From Anaerolineae bacterium (lineage in GTDB: Bacteria > Chloroflexota > Anaerolineae > 4572-78 > J111), in assembly GCA_022071955.1 (NCBI GenBank), contig JAJVIM010000004.1, positions 372,001 through 436,000 on the forward strand: 64,000 nucleotides of DNA, read 5' to 3'. Position numbers and translations under genes: made by a program. Of this stretch, positions 8,774-17,039 are shown piece after piece. Below the pieces are notes generated by a model that had not been told where the DNA came from, did not search any database, and worked only from the letters and a program-made list of their open reading frames with translations. Position 1 is the stretch's first letter. Each line of letters starts with the position of its first letter.

Positions 8774-9754
8774 TCATTCCAGCAAAAAACAACGGGCCAC
8801 GTGGTCCCGACCGACCGCCACCAGCGGCGGCGATTGGGTGTGGCAGCGCTCAACGGCCACGGGGCAGCGCGGCGCAAAGCGGCAGCCGGCCGGCAAGTCA
8901 TCGAGCCGGGGCGGGTAGCCGGGAATCGACGCCAGCCGCTCGCTGAGGTTGGTGAGGTTGGGAAAGGCTTTGAGCAGCTCGCGGGTGTAGGGGTGGCGCG
9001 GGTCGTTGTAAATGGTGTCAACGTTGGCATATTCGGCCACCACGCCGCCGTACATCACCAGCACACTGTCGCAGATTTCGGCGACCACGCCCAAATCGTG
9101 GGTAACAAACAGCACGGCGATGCCCAATTTGCCGCACAACTCGGTGAGTAGTTCCAGAATTTGGGCCTGCACCATGACATCGAGCGCGGTCGTCGGTTCA
9201 TCGGCGATGACAATTTGGGGCGCGCAGGCCAGCGCCATCGCGATCATCGCCCGCTGGCGCATGCCGCCCGAATATTGGTGCGGGTACTCTTTTTGCCGCG
9301 AAGGCGGGATGCCGACCATTTCAAACAACTCGGCCACGCGGTCGGTAACGGTTTGCTGGGTGCTGGTGGGGTAGTGCCGCCAAATGGCCTCGGCAATCTG
9401 GTCGCCAACGGTGCGCACCGGGTTGAGGGCATTCATCGCCCCCTGAAAAATCATGGCGATGTGCTTCCAGCGGATACGGGCCATCTCGGCTTCGGTCAGA
9501 TCGAGCAAATCCTGGCCCATAAATTCAACCCGGCCGGCAGTGATCCGCCCGGCCGGCCCCAGCAGCCGCATCAAACTGAGCATCAATGTGGATTTGCCGC
9601 AGCCGCTTTCACCGACCACGCCCAAAATTTCGCCTTCACGCAGGGTAAAACTGACATCTGCCAGGGCGTGCGCCGGGGGATGACCGGCGGTTACGTAATC
9701 GACGGAGAGATTTTTTACGGTGAGCAAGGTTGGCGCTTCGCTGAGTTTGACCAT
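8774..9754 (-). CDS. oppD: Oligopeptide ABC transporter ATP-binding protein, OppD/DppD type
   Basis: A 326-residue ATPase. Seen: Walker A GESGCGKST near residue 42, signature YSGGMRQRAM near 166, Walker B IVIADEPTTALD near 188, the switch His in FVTHDLGVV, and CRFAPRCPVAVERC near the C-terminus, a motif linked to an FeS cluster in DppD-type ATPases. Pairs with OppF under the OppB/OppC membrane subunits. The gap to oppC is 50 bases and holds a repeat. Confidence 0.94.
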   Translation of the reverse strand: MVKLSEAPTLLTVKNLSVDYVTAGHPPAHALADVSFTLREGEILGVVGESGCGKSTLMLSLMRLLGPAGRITAGRVEFMGQDLLDLTEAEMARIRWKHIAMIFQGAMNALNPVRTVGDQIAEAIWRHYPTSTQQTVTDRVAELFEMVGIPPSRQKEYPHQYSGGMRQRAMIAMALACAPQIVIADEPTTALDVMVQAQILELLTELCGKLGIAVLFVTHDLGVVAEICDSVLVMYGGVVAEYANVDTIYNDPRHPYTRELLKAFPNLTNLSERLASIPGYPPRLDDLPAGCRFAPRCPVAVERCHTQSPPLVAVGRDHVARCFLLE

Positions 9755-9761
9755 AATTTTG

Positions 9762-9858
9762 AGGAATTAGAAGTTGGGAGTTAGGAATTAGGGCAAAACG
9801 TTTCCTAACTTTCAACCCCCAATTCCTGACTCCTGATTCCTGACTCCTGACTCCTGGC
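9762..9858. repeat. TTAGGAATTAGGAGT-type repeat, arms in opposite directions
   Basis: Tandem short units (GAATTAGAAGTTGGGAGTTA on the left, CCTGACTCCTGATTCCTGAC on the right) form a loose inverted repeat around 9800. The right half runs into the 3' end of oppC. A related copy lies at 24644-24710. Confidence 0.8.
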
Positions 9859-10740
9859 AACCATTTTTGGCCCCACGGACAGATGGTGCAGTTCCAGCCG
9901 GGGGTTGAAAACGCGCTCCAGCCCGTTGCCGAGCAGGGTTAACCCCAGTACCACCCAAATAATGGCCAGGCCGGGTGGCACCAGCGCCCACCACGCGCCG
10001 GCGCTCATCGCGCCCCGGCTAAAGGCAAAATTGAGCATCTGGCCCCAACTGAGGCGGGTGGGGTCGCCCAGGCCCAAAAAGCTGAGCGTGCTTTCGTTGA
10101 GGATGGCCACCGAGACCACCAGCACCGCGTTAACCACCATCAGCGGGAAAACCAGCGGGAAAATGTGGCGGCGAACAATATACATATTGCCCGCGCCAAT
10201 GGCCCGGACGCGCAGCACAAATTTACGCTCTTTCACCGACAGCGTTTGCGAGCGCACCACCCGGGCGGTGGTTGTCCAGCCCAGCACGCCAATAACCACA
10301 ATGATGATCGACAGGCTGCGGCCCAAAATTGCCACCAAAATGATCATCAGCGGCAAATCGGGGATCACCAAAATGATGTCGGTCAGGCGCATCAGGCTGT
10401 TTTCCACCCGGCCGCCGTAAAAACCGGCCACAATGCCAATGAGGCCGCCAATAACCAGCGAAATGAACGACGCAAAAAAGCCGACAATCAGCGACACGCG
10501 CGCGCCGTAAATCAGCGTAGATAGCACATCTTTGGCGGCGTCGTCGGTGCCCAGCAGGTGTTCGGCGTTGGGTGGGGCGTAAATATTGTCGATGGTGACG
10601 CGGACGGCGGCGGCGGGGTCGTACGGGGCGATGACCGGCGCAAAAATGGCCGTCAGCACGGCCAGCAACAGCATTACCAAACCGATGAGGCCCATTCGCT
10701 GCCGTTTAAAATCGCGCCAAAAAGTTGAAAACTCGTCCAT
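9805..10740 (-). CDS. oppC: Oligopeptide ABC transporter permease, OppC/DppC type
   Basis: A 311-residue membrane subunit with an N-terminal span (residues 16-38), a periplasmic loop with ENLLGTDD-like sequence (AEHLLGTDDAAKDVLS), and four or five more spans. The EAA-type cytoplasmic loop is present around VRAIGAGNMYIVRRHIFP. Family members end just after a VFNPRL motif; here about 25 further residues follow, and the last 16 (SQESGIRSQELGVES-like) are encoded by the repeat at 9797-9858. That tail is likely neutral, added by repeat insertion. Confidence 0.93.
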   Translation of the reverse strand: MDEFSTFWRDFKRQRMGLIGLVMLLLAVLTAIFAPVIAPYDPAAAVRVTIDNIYAPPNAEHLLGTDDAAKDVLSTLIYGARVSLIVGFFASFISLVIGGLIGIVAGFYGGRVENSLMRLTDIILVIPDLPLMIILVAILGRSLSIIIVVIGVLGWTTTARVVRSQTLSVKERKFVLRVRAIGAGNMYIVRRHIFPLVFPLMVVNAVLVVSVAILNESTLSFLGLGDPTRLSWGQMLNFAFSRGAMSAGAWWALVPPGLAIIWVVLGLTLLGNGLERVFNPRLELHHLSVGPKMVARSQESGIRSQELGVES

Positions 10741-10767
10741 AATTTTGTATCCCGGTTCAACCGGTTT

Positions 10768-10838
10768 TCACCACAGAGGCACAGAGTTCACCGAGGTTTT
10801 AATTTTATTTTCTCTGTGCGCTCTGTGTCTCCGTGGTT
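10768..10838. repeat. CACAGAGGCACAGAG-type inverted repeat between oppB and oppC
   Basis: Arms at 10771-10786 and 10821-10836 agree at 14 of 16 positions when one is reverse complemented. A degenerate fragment of the same kind appears at about 29949-29966. No coding potential. Confidence 0.75.
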
Positions 10839-10848
10839 AATTTTACGG

Positions 10849-11871
10849 CTAACTCGTTTTAATGCGCGGATCAAGGTATGAGTAAAGCAGATCGGCCCCC
10901 AGGTTGGCCAAAATCACGCTGACGGCCAGCAGCAAAAACGCGCCTTGCAGCACCGGGAAATCCTGCCGGCCCACCGCCTCAACCACAGTCAACCCCAGCC
11001 CCGGCCACGAAAAAACGGTTTCAATTTCAATAGCTCCGGCCACCACAAAACCCAGATTCAGGGCGACAATGGTGATAGTTGGCAGCATGGCGTTGGGCAG
11101 GGCGTGCTTGCGCAAAATCTGAAACGTGCCCAGCCCTTTGGCTTTGGCGGTGAGGGTATAATCCTCGGCAAAAATTTCCAGCACGGCGCTGCGCATAAAC
11201 AGGGTGTACTGCCCGGCAAAAATGATGGTGTAAGTGATGGTCGGCAAAATCAGGTGGCGGCCAATATCCAGCCACTGCTCCCAAACGGTGGCGTAATCCG
11301 CGCCGGCGGTCAGTTTGCCACCGATGGGTAGCCCCAGCCGGCTGCTGCCCCAAAACAACACAATAATCCCAAACCAAAAAGTGGGCGCGGCCCAGGCGAT
11401 GAGGCTGCCAATCAGCGCGCTGTAATCGATGGCCGTGCGCGATTTCCAGGCGGCGACCAGCCCCAGCAACACCCCAAAAATGATCGACAGGATGGTGCCG
11501 GGGCCGATGAGCAACAACGTGTTGAGCAGGCTTTCGGCCAGCATATCGGCCACCGGGCGCTGGGTGTGAAAACTGATGCCCAGCTCGCCCTGCGCCAGGT
11601 TGACGATGTAGCGGCCAAATTGCGTTTCCAGCGGATTGGCCAGGCAGCTCCCCAGCTTCAGCGGCGAAATTTTTTCCACGCAGTTGATAACCGGCTCATC
11701 CAGCCCAAAACGGACCCGGATGGCCTCGACCACATCTTTTTTCAGGCGCGGGTCGCGGACCATTTTGGCCGGGTCGCCGGGCAAAATGCGGAACAGGAAA
11801 AAGTTGAGGACAATGACGAAGCCAACCGTCAACACGGCCCAACCGGTCTTTTTTAGAGCGTAACGATTCAT
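10849..11871 (-). CDS. oppB: Oligopeptide ABC transporter permease, OppB/DppB type
   Basis: A 340-residue membrane subunit with about six spans. Seen: the N-terminal RILPGDPAKM motif at about residue 28, the GELGISF segment before the second span, and the cytoplasmic EAA-type loop (TAKAKGLGTFQILRKHALPNAM) near residue 245. A loop with two cysteines (residues about 63-77) lies in the outside region and could form a disulfide. Starts with ATG at 11871 and is 108 bases before oppC. Confidence 0.94.
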   Translation of the reverse strand: MNRYALKKTGWAVLTVGFVIVLNFFLFRILPGDPAKMVRDPRLKKDVVEAIRVRFGLDEPVINCVEKISPLKLGSCLANPLETQFGRYIVNLAQGELGISFHTQRPVADMLAESLLNTLLLIGPGTILSIIFGVLLGLVAAWKSRTAIDYSALIGSLIAWAAPTFWFGIIVLFWGSSRLGLPIGGKLTAGADYATVWEQWLDIGRHLILPTITYTIIFAGQYTLFMRSAVLEIFAEDYTLTAKAKGLGTFQILRKHALPNAMLPTITIVALNLGFVVAGAIEIETVFSWPGLGLTVVEAVGRQDFPVLQGAFLLLAVSVILANLGADLLYSYLDPRIKTS

Positions 11872-11875
11872 GCCG

Positions 11876-11962
11876 ATTTACGATTTACGATTTTAGATTT
11901 ACGATTGGGTGGCCGGCTGGATAAAATAGCCGGTTACATCACCCAATCGTAAATCGTAAATC
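11876..11962. repeat. ATTTACGATT-type inverted repeat between oppA and oppB
   Basis: Perfect 15-bp arms (11896-11910 and 11941-11955) with an inner CCGGCT/AGCCGG pairing. A single-arm relative of the same string lies at 16970-17003. Confidence 0.85.
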
Positions 11963-11968
11963 CAAAGT

Positions 11969-12085
11969 AACTACTCAGCCGTCATGCCCGAATGTCTTTA
12001 TCGGGCATCCACTGAAAGCCAAAACGGTGGATTCCCGCCAAAAAACACGCGGGAATGACGTCCAGAATGGTGCGACTGAGTAGGT
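11969..12085. repeat. Nested inverted repeat downstream of oppA
   Basis: Outer arms CTACTCAG (11971-11978) and CTGAGTAG (12076-12083) enclose two hairpins: ATGCCCGA/TCGGGCAT (11984-12008) and ATTCCCGC/GCGGGAAT (12031-12056). The clean outer boundary suggests a MITE-like or composite element. No U-run follows on the minus strand. Confidence 0.75.
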
Positions 12086-12100
12086 ACAATCCAAAATTAC

Positions 12101-13867
12101 TTATTGCACCGGCTCAATCACGGTGAGCGAGGTGGTATCTTGCAGAGACAGTTTGGGTGCGTCGATGATCCAGCCTTTGAAACGGTCGGTGCGATAGGCC
12201 TGCACCGCTTGATCGTAGTAAGGGATGATATACGGCACGTCTTCCAAAACAATGCGCTGCATTTCGTAGATGATCTGGCGGCGTTGTTCATCGTCTGCGG
12301 CGGTGGCCTGTTCGGCGTAGAGTTTGTCAAACTCAGGGTTGGAGTAGCCGGTTTCGCTGAAGCCGGTGGGGATTTCGTCGGTGGTCATCACGCTCAGCAA
12401 AAAGGCCGGGTCGGGGTCCGACCCCCAGCCCCACATAATGACATCGTAATCAAACGCCGGGCAGCAGACACTGGTTAAGGCATCGGGATCAAACGCCTGC
12501 GGCTCCAGTTTGATGCCGGCCTGCCCCCACGTATCTTTGAGCAAATCGGCCAGCCGGGGCGCTTCGGAGATGTCGTTGGGCCAGTTGAGCCGGAACGAGA
12601 GCGGGCGGCTGCCATCGGGCATGTCACGCACACCGTCGCCGTCGGCGTCTTTGTAGCCGGCGTCATCGAGCATCTGGTTGGCGGTGGCAATGTTGAAATC
12701 GTAATCCTTGAGGTCTTTGTTGTACCAAACGCCCAGGCCATCGGCTACCAGGGTGAGGCCGGGCGTACCCAACCCCAACAGGGCCACGTCGATCATTGTC
12801 TGCTTGTCGGTGGCGTGGGCCAGCGCCTGGCGCACGGTGCGATCGCGCAGGGCCGGGTGGCCGCTGCATACGCCATCTTCTGCCGGGCAGTTGTCCGGAT
12901 CAACCACGTTAAACATAATATCGCGGATATTGGGCGATAGCGGCGCGCCGTTAACCACTTTTACGTTTTCGGCGTTGCGCAGGGTGGGCACGGCCGTTTT
13001 GGGCATTTCGGTGATCATGTCCACCTGACCGGTAACAACCGCCTGCACCAGGGCATCGGGGTTGGCAAACGTTTGAAAAACCACTTCATCAACTTTGGGC
13101 GGAGTGAGAAAATGATCTTTGTTAGCGGCCATACGCACAAATTCGTTTTGTTTGTATTCCACCATTTTGAACGGCCCGGTGCCGATCATTTGATCGTTGG
13201 CGAATTCCGCGGCGGCGTCACCTTCGGCCACGGCCGACCAGATGTGTTCGGGCAGAACGTACAAAAAGACAAGCTGGCTTTCCAGGTTGGGGATGGCTTC
13301 GGTGAGGGTGAGCACCAGCGTTTTGTCGTCGGGCGCTTCAACGCTTTCAAAATAACCGGTGTAACTGTTGAGGTACGGAAAATCCTCGTGTTGCTGGTAA
13401 AAGTTATAGCTAAAAGCCAGGTCTTTGGCGGTCATCGGCGTGCCATCGTGAAACTTGACGCCGTCGCGAATGTGGAAGGTGTAGACAGTGTTGTCGTCAG
13501 AAATATCGACGCTGTCGGCCAGGGTGAGGGTGTACGAGCCATCGAGTTGCAGATCGTAAATGGTGTCGTAGGCCATTTCGTACAAGGTGAAAGACTCTTC
13601 CAGCAGCGCGGCGCCGGGATTCAAGGTATCCGGGCTGCCGTTCCAGCCGATGCGCACGGTGCCGCCGGCAGCGGCGGGCGCTTCGGTGGCGGGGGCTTCT
13701 GTGGCGGCCGCAGCGGGCGCTTCTGCGGCCGGGGCTTCTGTGGGCGCGGCCTGGCTGCTTTCCTGGGGTTGTTCGGGCGCGGCGGTTGGGGGCGGCGCGG
13801 CTCCACCGCAGGCGGCTAACGCCAGCAGGGCAGCCAGCATCATCAGAATCAGTAATCTGTGCTTCAT
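12101..13867 (-). CDS. oppA: Oligopeptide ABC transporter substrate-binding lipoprotein (SBP family 5)
   Basis: About 588 residues. A lipoprotein signal with a LAAC lipobox is followed by a 45-residue Ala/Pro/Glu linker and the large peptide-binding fold (SBP_bac_5; the segment YTFHIRDGVKFHDGTPMTAKD near residue 130 is its hallmark). It catches peptides outside the membrane for OppBCDF. I choose ATG at 13867, with GAGGAG 8 bases upstream; the GTG at 13882 would overlap that ribosome site. First gene of the operon. Confidence 0.95.
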   Translation of the reverse strand: MKHRLLILMMLAALLALAACGGAAPPPTAAPEQPQESSQAAPTEAPAAEAPAAAATEAPATEAPAAAGGTVRIGWNGSPDTLNPGAALLEESFTLYEMAYDTIYDLQLDGSYTLTLADSVDISDDNTVYTFHIRDGVKFHDGTPMTAKDLAFSYNFYQQHEDFPYLNSYTGYFESVEAPDDKTLVLTLTEAIPNLESQLVFLYVLPEHIWSAVAEGDAAAEFANDQMIGTGPFKMVEYKQNEFVRMAANKDHFLTPPKVDEVVFQTFANPDALVQAVVTGQVDMITEMPKTAVPTLRNAENVKVVNGAPLSPNIRDIMFNVVDPDNCPAEDGVCSGHPALRDRTVRQALAHATDKQTMIDVALLGLGTPGLTLVADGLGVWYNKDLKDYDFNIATANQMLDDAGYKDADGDGVRDMPDGSRPLSFRLNWPNDISEAPRLADLLKDTWGQAGIKLEPQAFDPDALTSVCCPAFDYDVIMWGWGSDPDPAFLLSVMTTDEIPTGFSETGYSNPEFDKLYAEQATAADDEQRRQIIYEMQRIVLEDVPYIIPYYDQAVQAYRTDRFKGWIIDAPKLSLQDTTSLTVIEPVQ

Positions 13868-14341
13868 TGTCAATCTCCTCACTGGTAAACGATGAGCACC
13901 AATATTAACATCAATCTGGCGCGTGAATAAAATTATTGGGTGACGGTTTGCTAGCGCTGGCAGTGAGAAGATGCTCTAAATTGCAGAGCAGTGGATGCAC
14001 AGCGCAGCTCCCTAGCCAACATATTGACCAATCTAAATACCACATTAAACTGAGGCTAACCTAAACTTAATGGATAGAAGGCTCTCTGGCGCTTAGGTGT
14101 GACCAAGGAGCAGCTTTGCTGTGCGACAGAAGATTATTCGATGAGACAGCAATTGGCACCAGAGTAAAATTATGGAAATTTGAGTGAAAAACTATAACAT
14201 CGTTGAACCGTAATGTCAATTGAACATCAGGCGCGGCGATGCCCTTACATAACACTTACTTATACCTTGTATTGGCCTTATGGAACGGTGCTATAATGAA
14301 TAATTGATTTGAAACCCATCAATTTTAAATTGGAGTTTGTT
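13868..14341. other. Divergent intergenic region, lower GC than its flanks
   Basis: 474 bases between oppA (leftward) and the flavoprotein (rightward). Apart from the rightward promoter at 14289-14297 I see no gene: the one 62-codon frame on the minus strand (14067-14255) has no ribosome site and no recognisable product. No clear promoter for oppA stands out. The AT-rich make-up and lack of known motifs would fit decayed sequence or a regulator-binding region. Confidence 0.5.
14289..14297 (+). promoter_or_regulatory. Extended -10 promoter of the flavoprotein gene
   Basis: TGC-TATAAT, a perfect -10 hexamer with the extended TG, 45 bases before the ATG. No good -35 hexamer is visible at 16-18 bases; TTGTAT lies 19 bases away. 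Extended -10 promoters can work without one. Confidence 0.6.
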
Positions 14342-15676
14342 ATGGCAAAACAGATTGTTGTGATTGGCGGCGGTCCGGCGGCGATTGAAGCGGCCAAAGC
14401 GGCAGCAACCGCCGGGGCAAAAGTAACCATTGTGAGCGACTCGCCGATTGGCGGGCGCTCTGGCTGGCACAGCCTGCTGCCCAGCAAAGTGTGGCTCACA
14501 GCCGCCGACACGTTGGGGTTGTCCGCCGAGTCTGCGGCGTTAGGTTTGTCGGCCTCGGGCGGCCAGGCCAGCCCGGAGCGAATTTTGGCGCGCATTCAGG
14601 CCGTCAAAAAATCGTGGAACGGCCAGCTCGACGCCGAATTGAAGGCGTTGGGCGTTGAGATTGTCACCGGCGTTGGCTCGTTTGTTTCCGGCCGGGAGGT
14701 GGTGGTGGAAAACAATCAGGGTGACAACGTGGCGCACCTGCAACCCGACGCCACCATCATCGCCGCCGGCTCGGTGCCGTTTTTCCCGGAGAATCTGCGG
14801 CCCGATGGCCAGCGCGTGCTGGCCCCCAGATTCGCCAGCGGGCTTGACTGGCTGCCGGAACGGGTGGCCGTGATTGGCGCGGGCGCTACCGGCACCGAAT
14901 TTGTGTATATGTTCAACCGGCTGGGCGCCAGCGTAACCTGGGTTGTCGATCAATTTGGGATTTTGCCGGCGTTTGACCCGGCCGCGGGCGAATTTATTGG
15001 CCGGGTGCTGTCCCGGCGCGGGGTTAATATCATCCGTAATCAACTGGCCGAGCGCATTGCCCGAACGGAAAATTCGGTCACGGTAGTCACCTCCGGTGGC
15101 GAGGCCATTACGGCCGATATGGCGTTTGTGGCCATCGGCCGTATGTCTGATCTGAGCCGGCTCAATCTGGAAGCGGCCGGGCTGGCCGTGGCCAGAGGTA
15201 AATCGCCGCAGGTTGATGGCTTTGGGCAAACTGACGTGCCGGGCATTTACGCTGTGGGCGATGCCGCCGGCGCGCCGATGCTGGCCAACCGGGCTATGGC
15301 TCAGGCCTGGGTGGCAGGCAAACACGCCGCCGGCGCGAGCGTGGCTCCCTTCCGGCCAGAAACCGTGGTGCATGCCATTTACAGCGAGCCGCAGGTAGCG
15401 CAGGTGGGGTCGCTGGCGGGCCGGCGGATTAAAGTGCCGTTTGCCGGCACGCTAAAAGCCCATCTGGCGCCCGAGGGCGAAGGCTTTGTTGAGCTGGCCC
15501 TCGATGATGGCGGCAAGGTTATCGGCGGGTTGGCGGTTGGTCTGCACGCCGCCGATATGCTGGCGCCGGTGGCGCTGGCCATCCAAACCGGGGCGACAGC
15601 CGCCGATTTAGCCGCGGTTTTTGCCGCTCACCCCACCCTCAGTGAGCTGGTTTTTGTGGCGGCGCGGCAGGTGTAG
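14342..15676 (+). CDS. FAD-dependent pyridine nucleotide-disulfide reductase homologue lacking the redox Cys pair
   Basis: A 444-residue flavoprotein of the dihydrolipoamide dehydrogenase/mercuric reductase fold. Seen: FAD-binding VVIGGGPAA at residues 6-14, the second dinucleotide motif GAGATGTEFV near residue 180, a TDVPGIYAVGDAAG segment near 300, and the C-terminal HPTLSE motif carrying the active-site His/Glu of this family. The usual GGTCLNVGC-IPSK motif reads GGRSGWHSLLPSK: both cysteines are replaced (Ser40, Leu45) although PSK is kept. It therefore cannot form the redox disulfide and probably acts as an NAD(P)H oxidase, transhydrogenase or quinone reductase. Start at 14342, GGAG 7 bases upstream. 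Confidence 0.9.
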   Translation: MAKQIVVIGGGPAAIEAAKAAATAGAKVTIVSDSPIGGRSGWHSLLPSKVWLTAADTLGLSAESAALGLSASGGQASPERILARIQAVKKSWNGQLDAELKALGVEIVTGVGSFVSGREVVVENNQGDNVAHLQPDATIIAAGSVPFFPENLRPDGQRVLAPRFASGLDWLPERVAVIGAGATGTEFVYMFNRLGASVTWVVDQFGILPAFDPAAGEFIGRVLSRRGVNIIRNQLAERIARTENSVTVVTSGGEAITADMAFVAIGRMSDLSRLNLEAAGLAVARGKSPQVDGFGQTDVPGIYAVGDAAGAPMLANRAMAQAWVAGKHAAGASVAPFRPETVVHAIYSEPQVAQVGSLAGRRIKVPFAGTLKAHLAPEGEGFVELALDDGGKVIGGLAVGLHAADMLAPVALAIQTGATAADLAAVFAAHPTLSELVFVAARQV

Positions 15677-15685
15677 TCCAACAAC

Positions 15686-16282
15686 TTAAAACTCAATGCC
15701 GGGCTGTGCCTTGATTCCCTGCTCGTTGAAGGGGTGTTTGATCTCGCGCATTTCGGTGACCAGATCGGCAAATTCAACCAGCGCTTCCGGCGCGGAACGG
15801 CCGGTAATAATCAGGTGCAGCATCTCCGGTTTGTTGGCGGCCAGCCAGTCGATGACTTCGGCGGTGTCCAGCCAGTTGTAGACCAGCGTGTAGGTGAACT
15901 CGTCCAGAATAACCAGATCGTAGCTGCCGCTGGCAATCCGTTCTTTGGCAACGTCCCAGCCGTGCCGGGCGCGGGCCACCGTTTCATCCATATCCTTGCT
16001 GGTCCAGGTGAAACCATCGCCACTGGAAATCCAGTCGATGCCGCCCATTCGCTCGGCGGCTTTGATCTCACCGTAGCGCGCGTTTTCATTTTTGATGAAT
16101 TGGATTACGCACACCCGCATATTGCGGCCCCAGGCGCGAGTCATCACCCCGAAAGCAGCTGTCGATTTGCCTTTGCCGGTGCCGGTGTTAACAATGACCA
16201 GCCCCTTTTTTTGATTGGCCTGCCGCACTTTGGCTCGGAGCGCTGCCGCGTCGGTGGGTGAGTGCGTGGGTTGCTCGGCCAT
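15686..16282 (-). CDS. cobO: Cob(I)yrinic acid a,c-diamide adenosyltransferase
   Basis: About 198 residues. Makes adenosylcobalamin precursors by transferring the adenosyl group of ATP to the reduced corrinoid. Seen: the P-loop [10 protein letters not shown] near residue 33, CVIQFIK near 56, the DLVILDEF Walker-B-like motif near 124 and the late ITGR, all diagnostic for CobO/BtuR. Start at ATG 16282, one base after the stop of the rhodanese lipoprotein, so the two share an mRNA. It converges with the flavoprotein gene (9-base gap). No other cobalamin gene is in the window, so it may serve salvage or a B12-dependent enzyme elsewhere. Confidence 0.95.
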   Translation of the reverse strand: MAEQPTHSPTDAAALRAKVRQANQKKGLVIVNTGTGKGKSTAAFGVMTRAWGRNMRVCVIQFIKNENARYGEIKAAERMGGIDWISSGDGFTWTSKDMDETVARARHGWDVAKERIASGSYDLVILDEFTYTLVYNWLDTAEVIDWLAANKPEMLHLIITGRSAPEALVEFADLVTEMREIKHPFNEQGIKAQPGIEF

Positions 16283-16283
16283 T

Positions 16284-16712
16284 TTATTTCTCAACCTGGT
16301 AACCGGCCGACGACCACGAATTCATGCCGCCGGTCATATTGTGCACGTTGTCAAATCCCTGCTGGCGCAAAAATTGGGTAGCCTGATTGCTGCGGTTGCC
16401 GCTGCGACAGACCGCAATCACTGTTTTGTCTTTGGGGATTTCGGCCAGCCGGTTGGGAATTTGCCCCAGCGGTAGCAGCACGGCCCCGGGAATGTGTCCC
16501 TCGGCGTACTCGTAATCCTCGCGCACATCCAAAATAACTACATCGTCCCGATTGCGCAGGCTGTCAACGGTTTGGGCGTTGATGTCAACCGGCAGGCTGC
16601 TCACATCGGCCACCGCGGCCTGTTGGGCAGGTTGCGCGCCGCCGCAGCCAGCCAAAGCCACCAGCGCCACCATCACTAAAATAAACAGGGTTGTCCAGCT
16701 AAACTTGGTCAT
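16284..16712 (-). CDS. Rhodanese-domain lipoprotein
   Basis: A 142-residue exported sulfur carrier. The signal peptide ends in an LAGC lipobox, so the protein is attached to the outer face of the membrane. One rhodanese domain (residues about 40-140) has [16 protein letters not shown] and the catalytic loop VCRSGNRS with the persulfide-forming Cys. ATG at 16712 has GGAG 10 bases upstream. Its membrane-outside location complements the cytoplasmic rhodaneses further right. Confidence 0.92.
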   Translation of the reverse strand: MTKFSWTTLFILVMVALVALAGCGGAQPAQQAAVADVSSLPVDINAQTVDSLRNRDDVVILDVREDYEYAEGHIPGAVLLPLGQIPNRLAEIPKDKTVIAVCRSGNRSNQATQFLRQQGFDNVHNMTGGMNSWSSAGYQVEK

Positions 16713-16737
16713 CAATTAATAGCTCCTTTGAAAATAA

Positions 16738-16797
16738 ACCCCCTCCCCAACCCTCCCCCTATCAGGGGGAGGGAGTCGCGCAGCGACGGGAGGGGGT
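16738..16797. repeat. C-rich/G-rich inverted repeat
   Basis: ACCCCCTCCCC on the left pairs with GGGAGGGGGT on the right, with an inner TCGCGCAGCGA hairpin. Same family as 8623-8660, 8722-8768 and 26491-26527. It lies 25 bases upstream of the rhodanese lipoprotein start, within the leader expected from the promoter at 17011. Confidence 0.75.
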
Positions 16798-16896
16798 TGA
16801 AAGATTTTCATTCATCGTTGACGTGCCGCAGGCTGGGTCCGTCTCCTTTGAAAATAGCGAACACTTGCGCCTGCGCGCAGTGCAGGTGTTGCGAAT

Positions 16897-16924
16897 GTAG
16901 GGGCGGTTCGCGAACCGCCCCTAC
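16897..16924. repeat. 28-bp perfect palindromic repeat, copy 2
   Basis: Identical to the copies at 2620 and 55570. It lies in the untranslated leader of the rhodanese lipoprotein gene. Confidence 0.9.
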
Positions 16925-16969
16925 CCAATTTTCATCCTCGTTGTCGCCCCGAATGGAATTGTCCGACTC

Positions 16970-17003
16970 CAATCGTAAATCCAAAATCCAAAATCGTAAA
17001 TCG
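16970..17003. repeat. AATCGTAAATCC-type repeat fragment
   Basis: Two AATCGTAAATC units separated by AAAATCCA-type spacers; same string as the arms of the inverted repeat at 11896-11955. Confidence 0.65.
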
Positions 17004-17010
17004 CTTTGGG

Positions 17011-17039
17011 ATTCTAGCACAAAGTTATTCCACTGCCAA
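17011..17039 (-). promoter_or_regulatory. Promoter of the rhodanese lipoprotein-cobO unit
   Basis: On the minus strand TTGGCA (17034-17039), 17 bases, then TGC-TAGAAT (-10 at 17011-17016): an almost consensus promoter with extended -10. The -35 lies inside the last codons of the SulP gene. It makes a leader of about 300 bases containing three repeat elements. Confidence 0.65.

Noticed and set aside
14067..14255. 62-codon minus-strand frame in the oppA/flavoprotein gap
   Set aside because: No ribosome site and no recognisable feature.
15677..15685. Terminator between the flavoprotein and cobO
   Set aside because: Only 9 bases separate the two convergent stops and no hairpin fits there.
16713..17024. 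Cobalamin riboswitch in the leader of the rhodanese-cobO unit
   Set aside because: No B12-box sequence was seen; the leader is filled by repeats.
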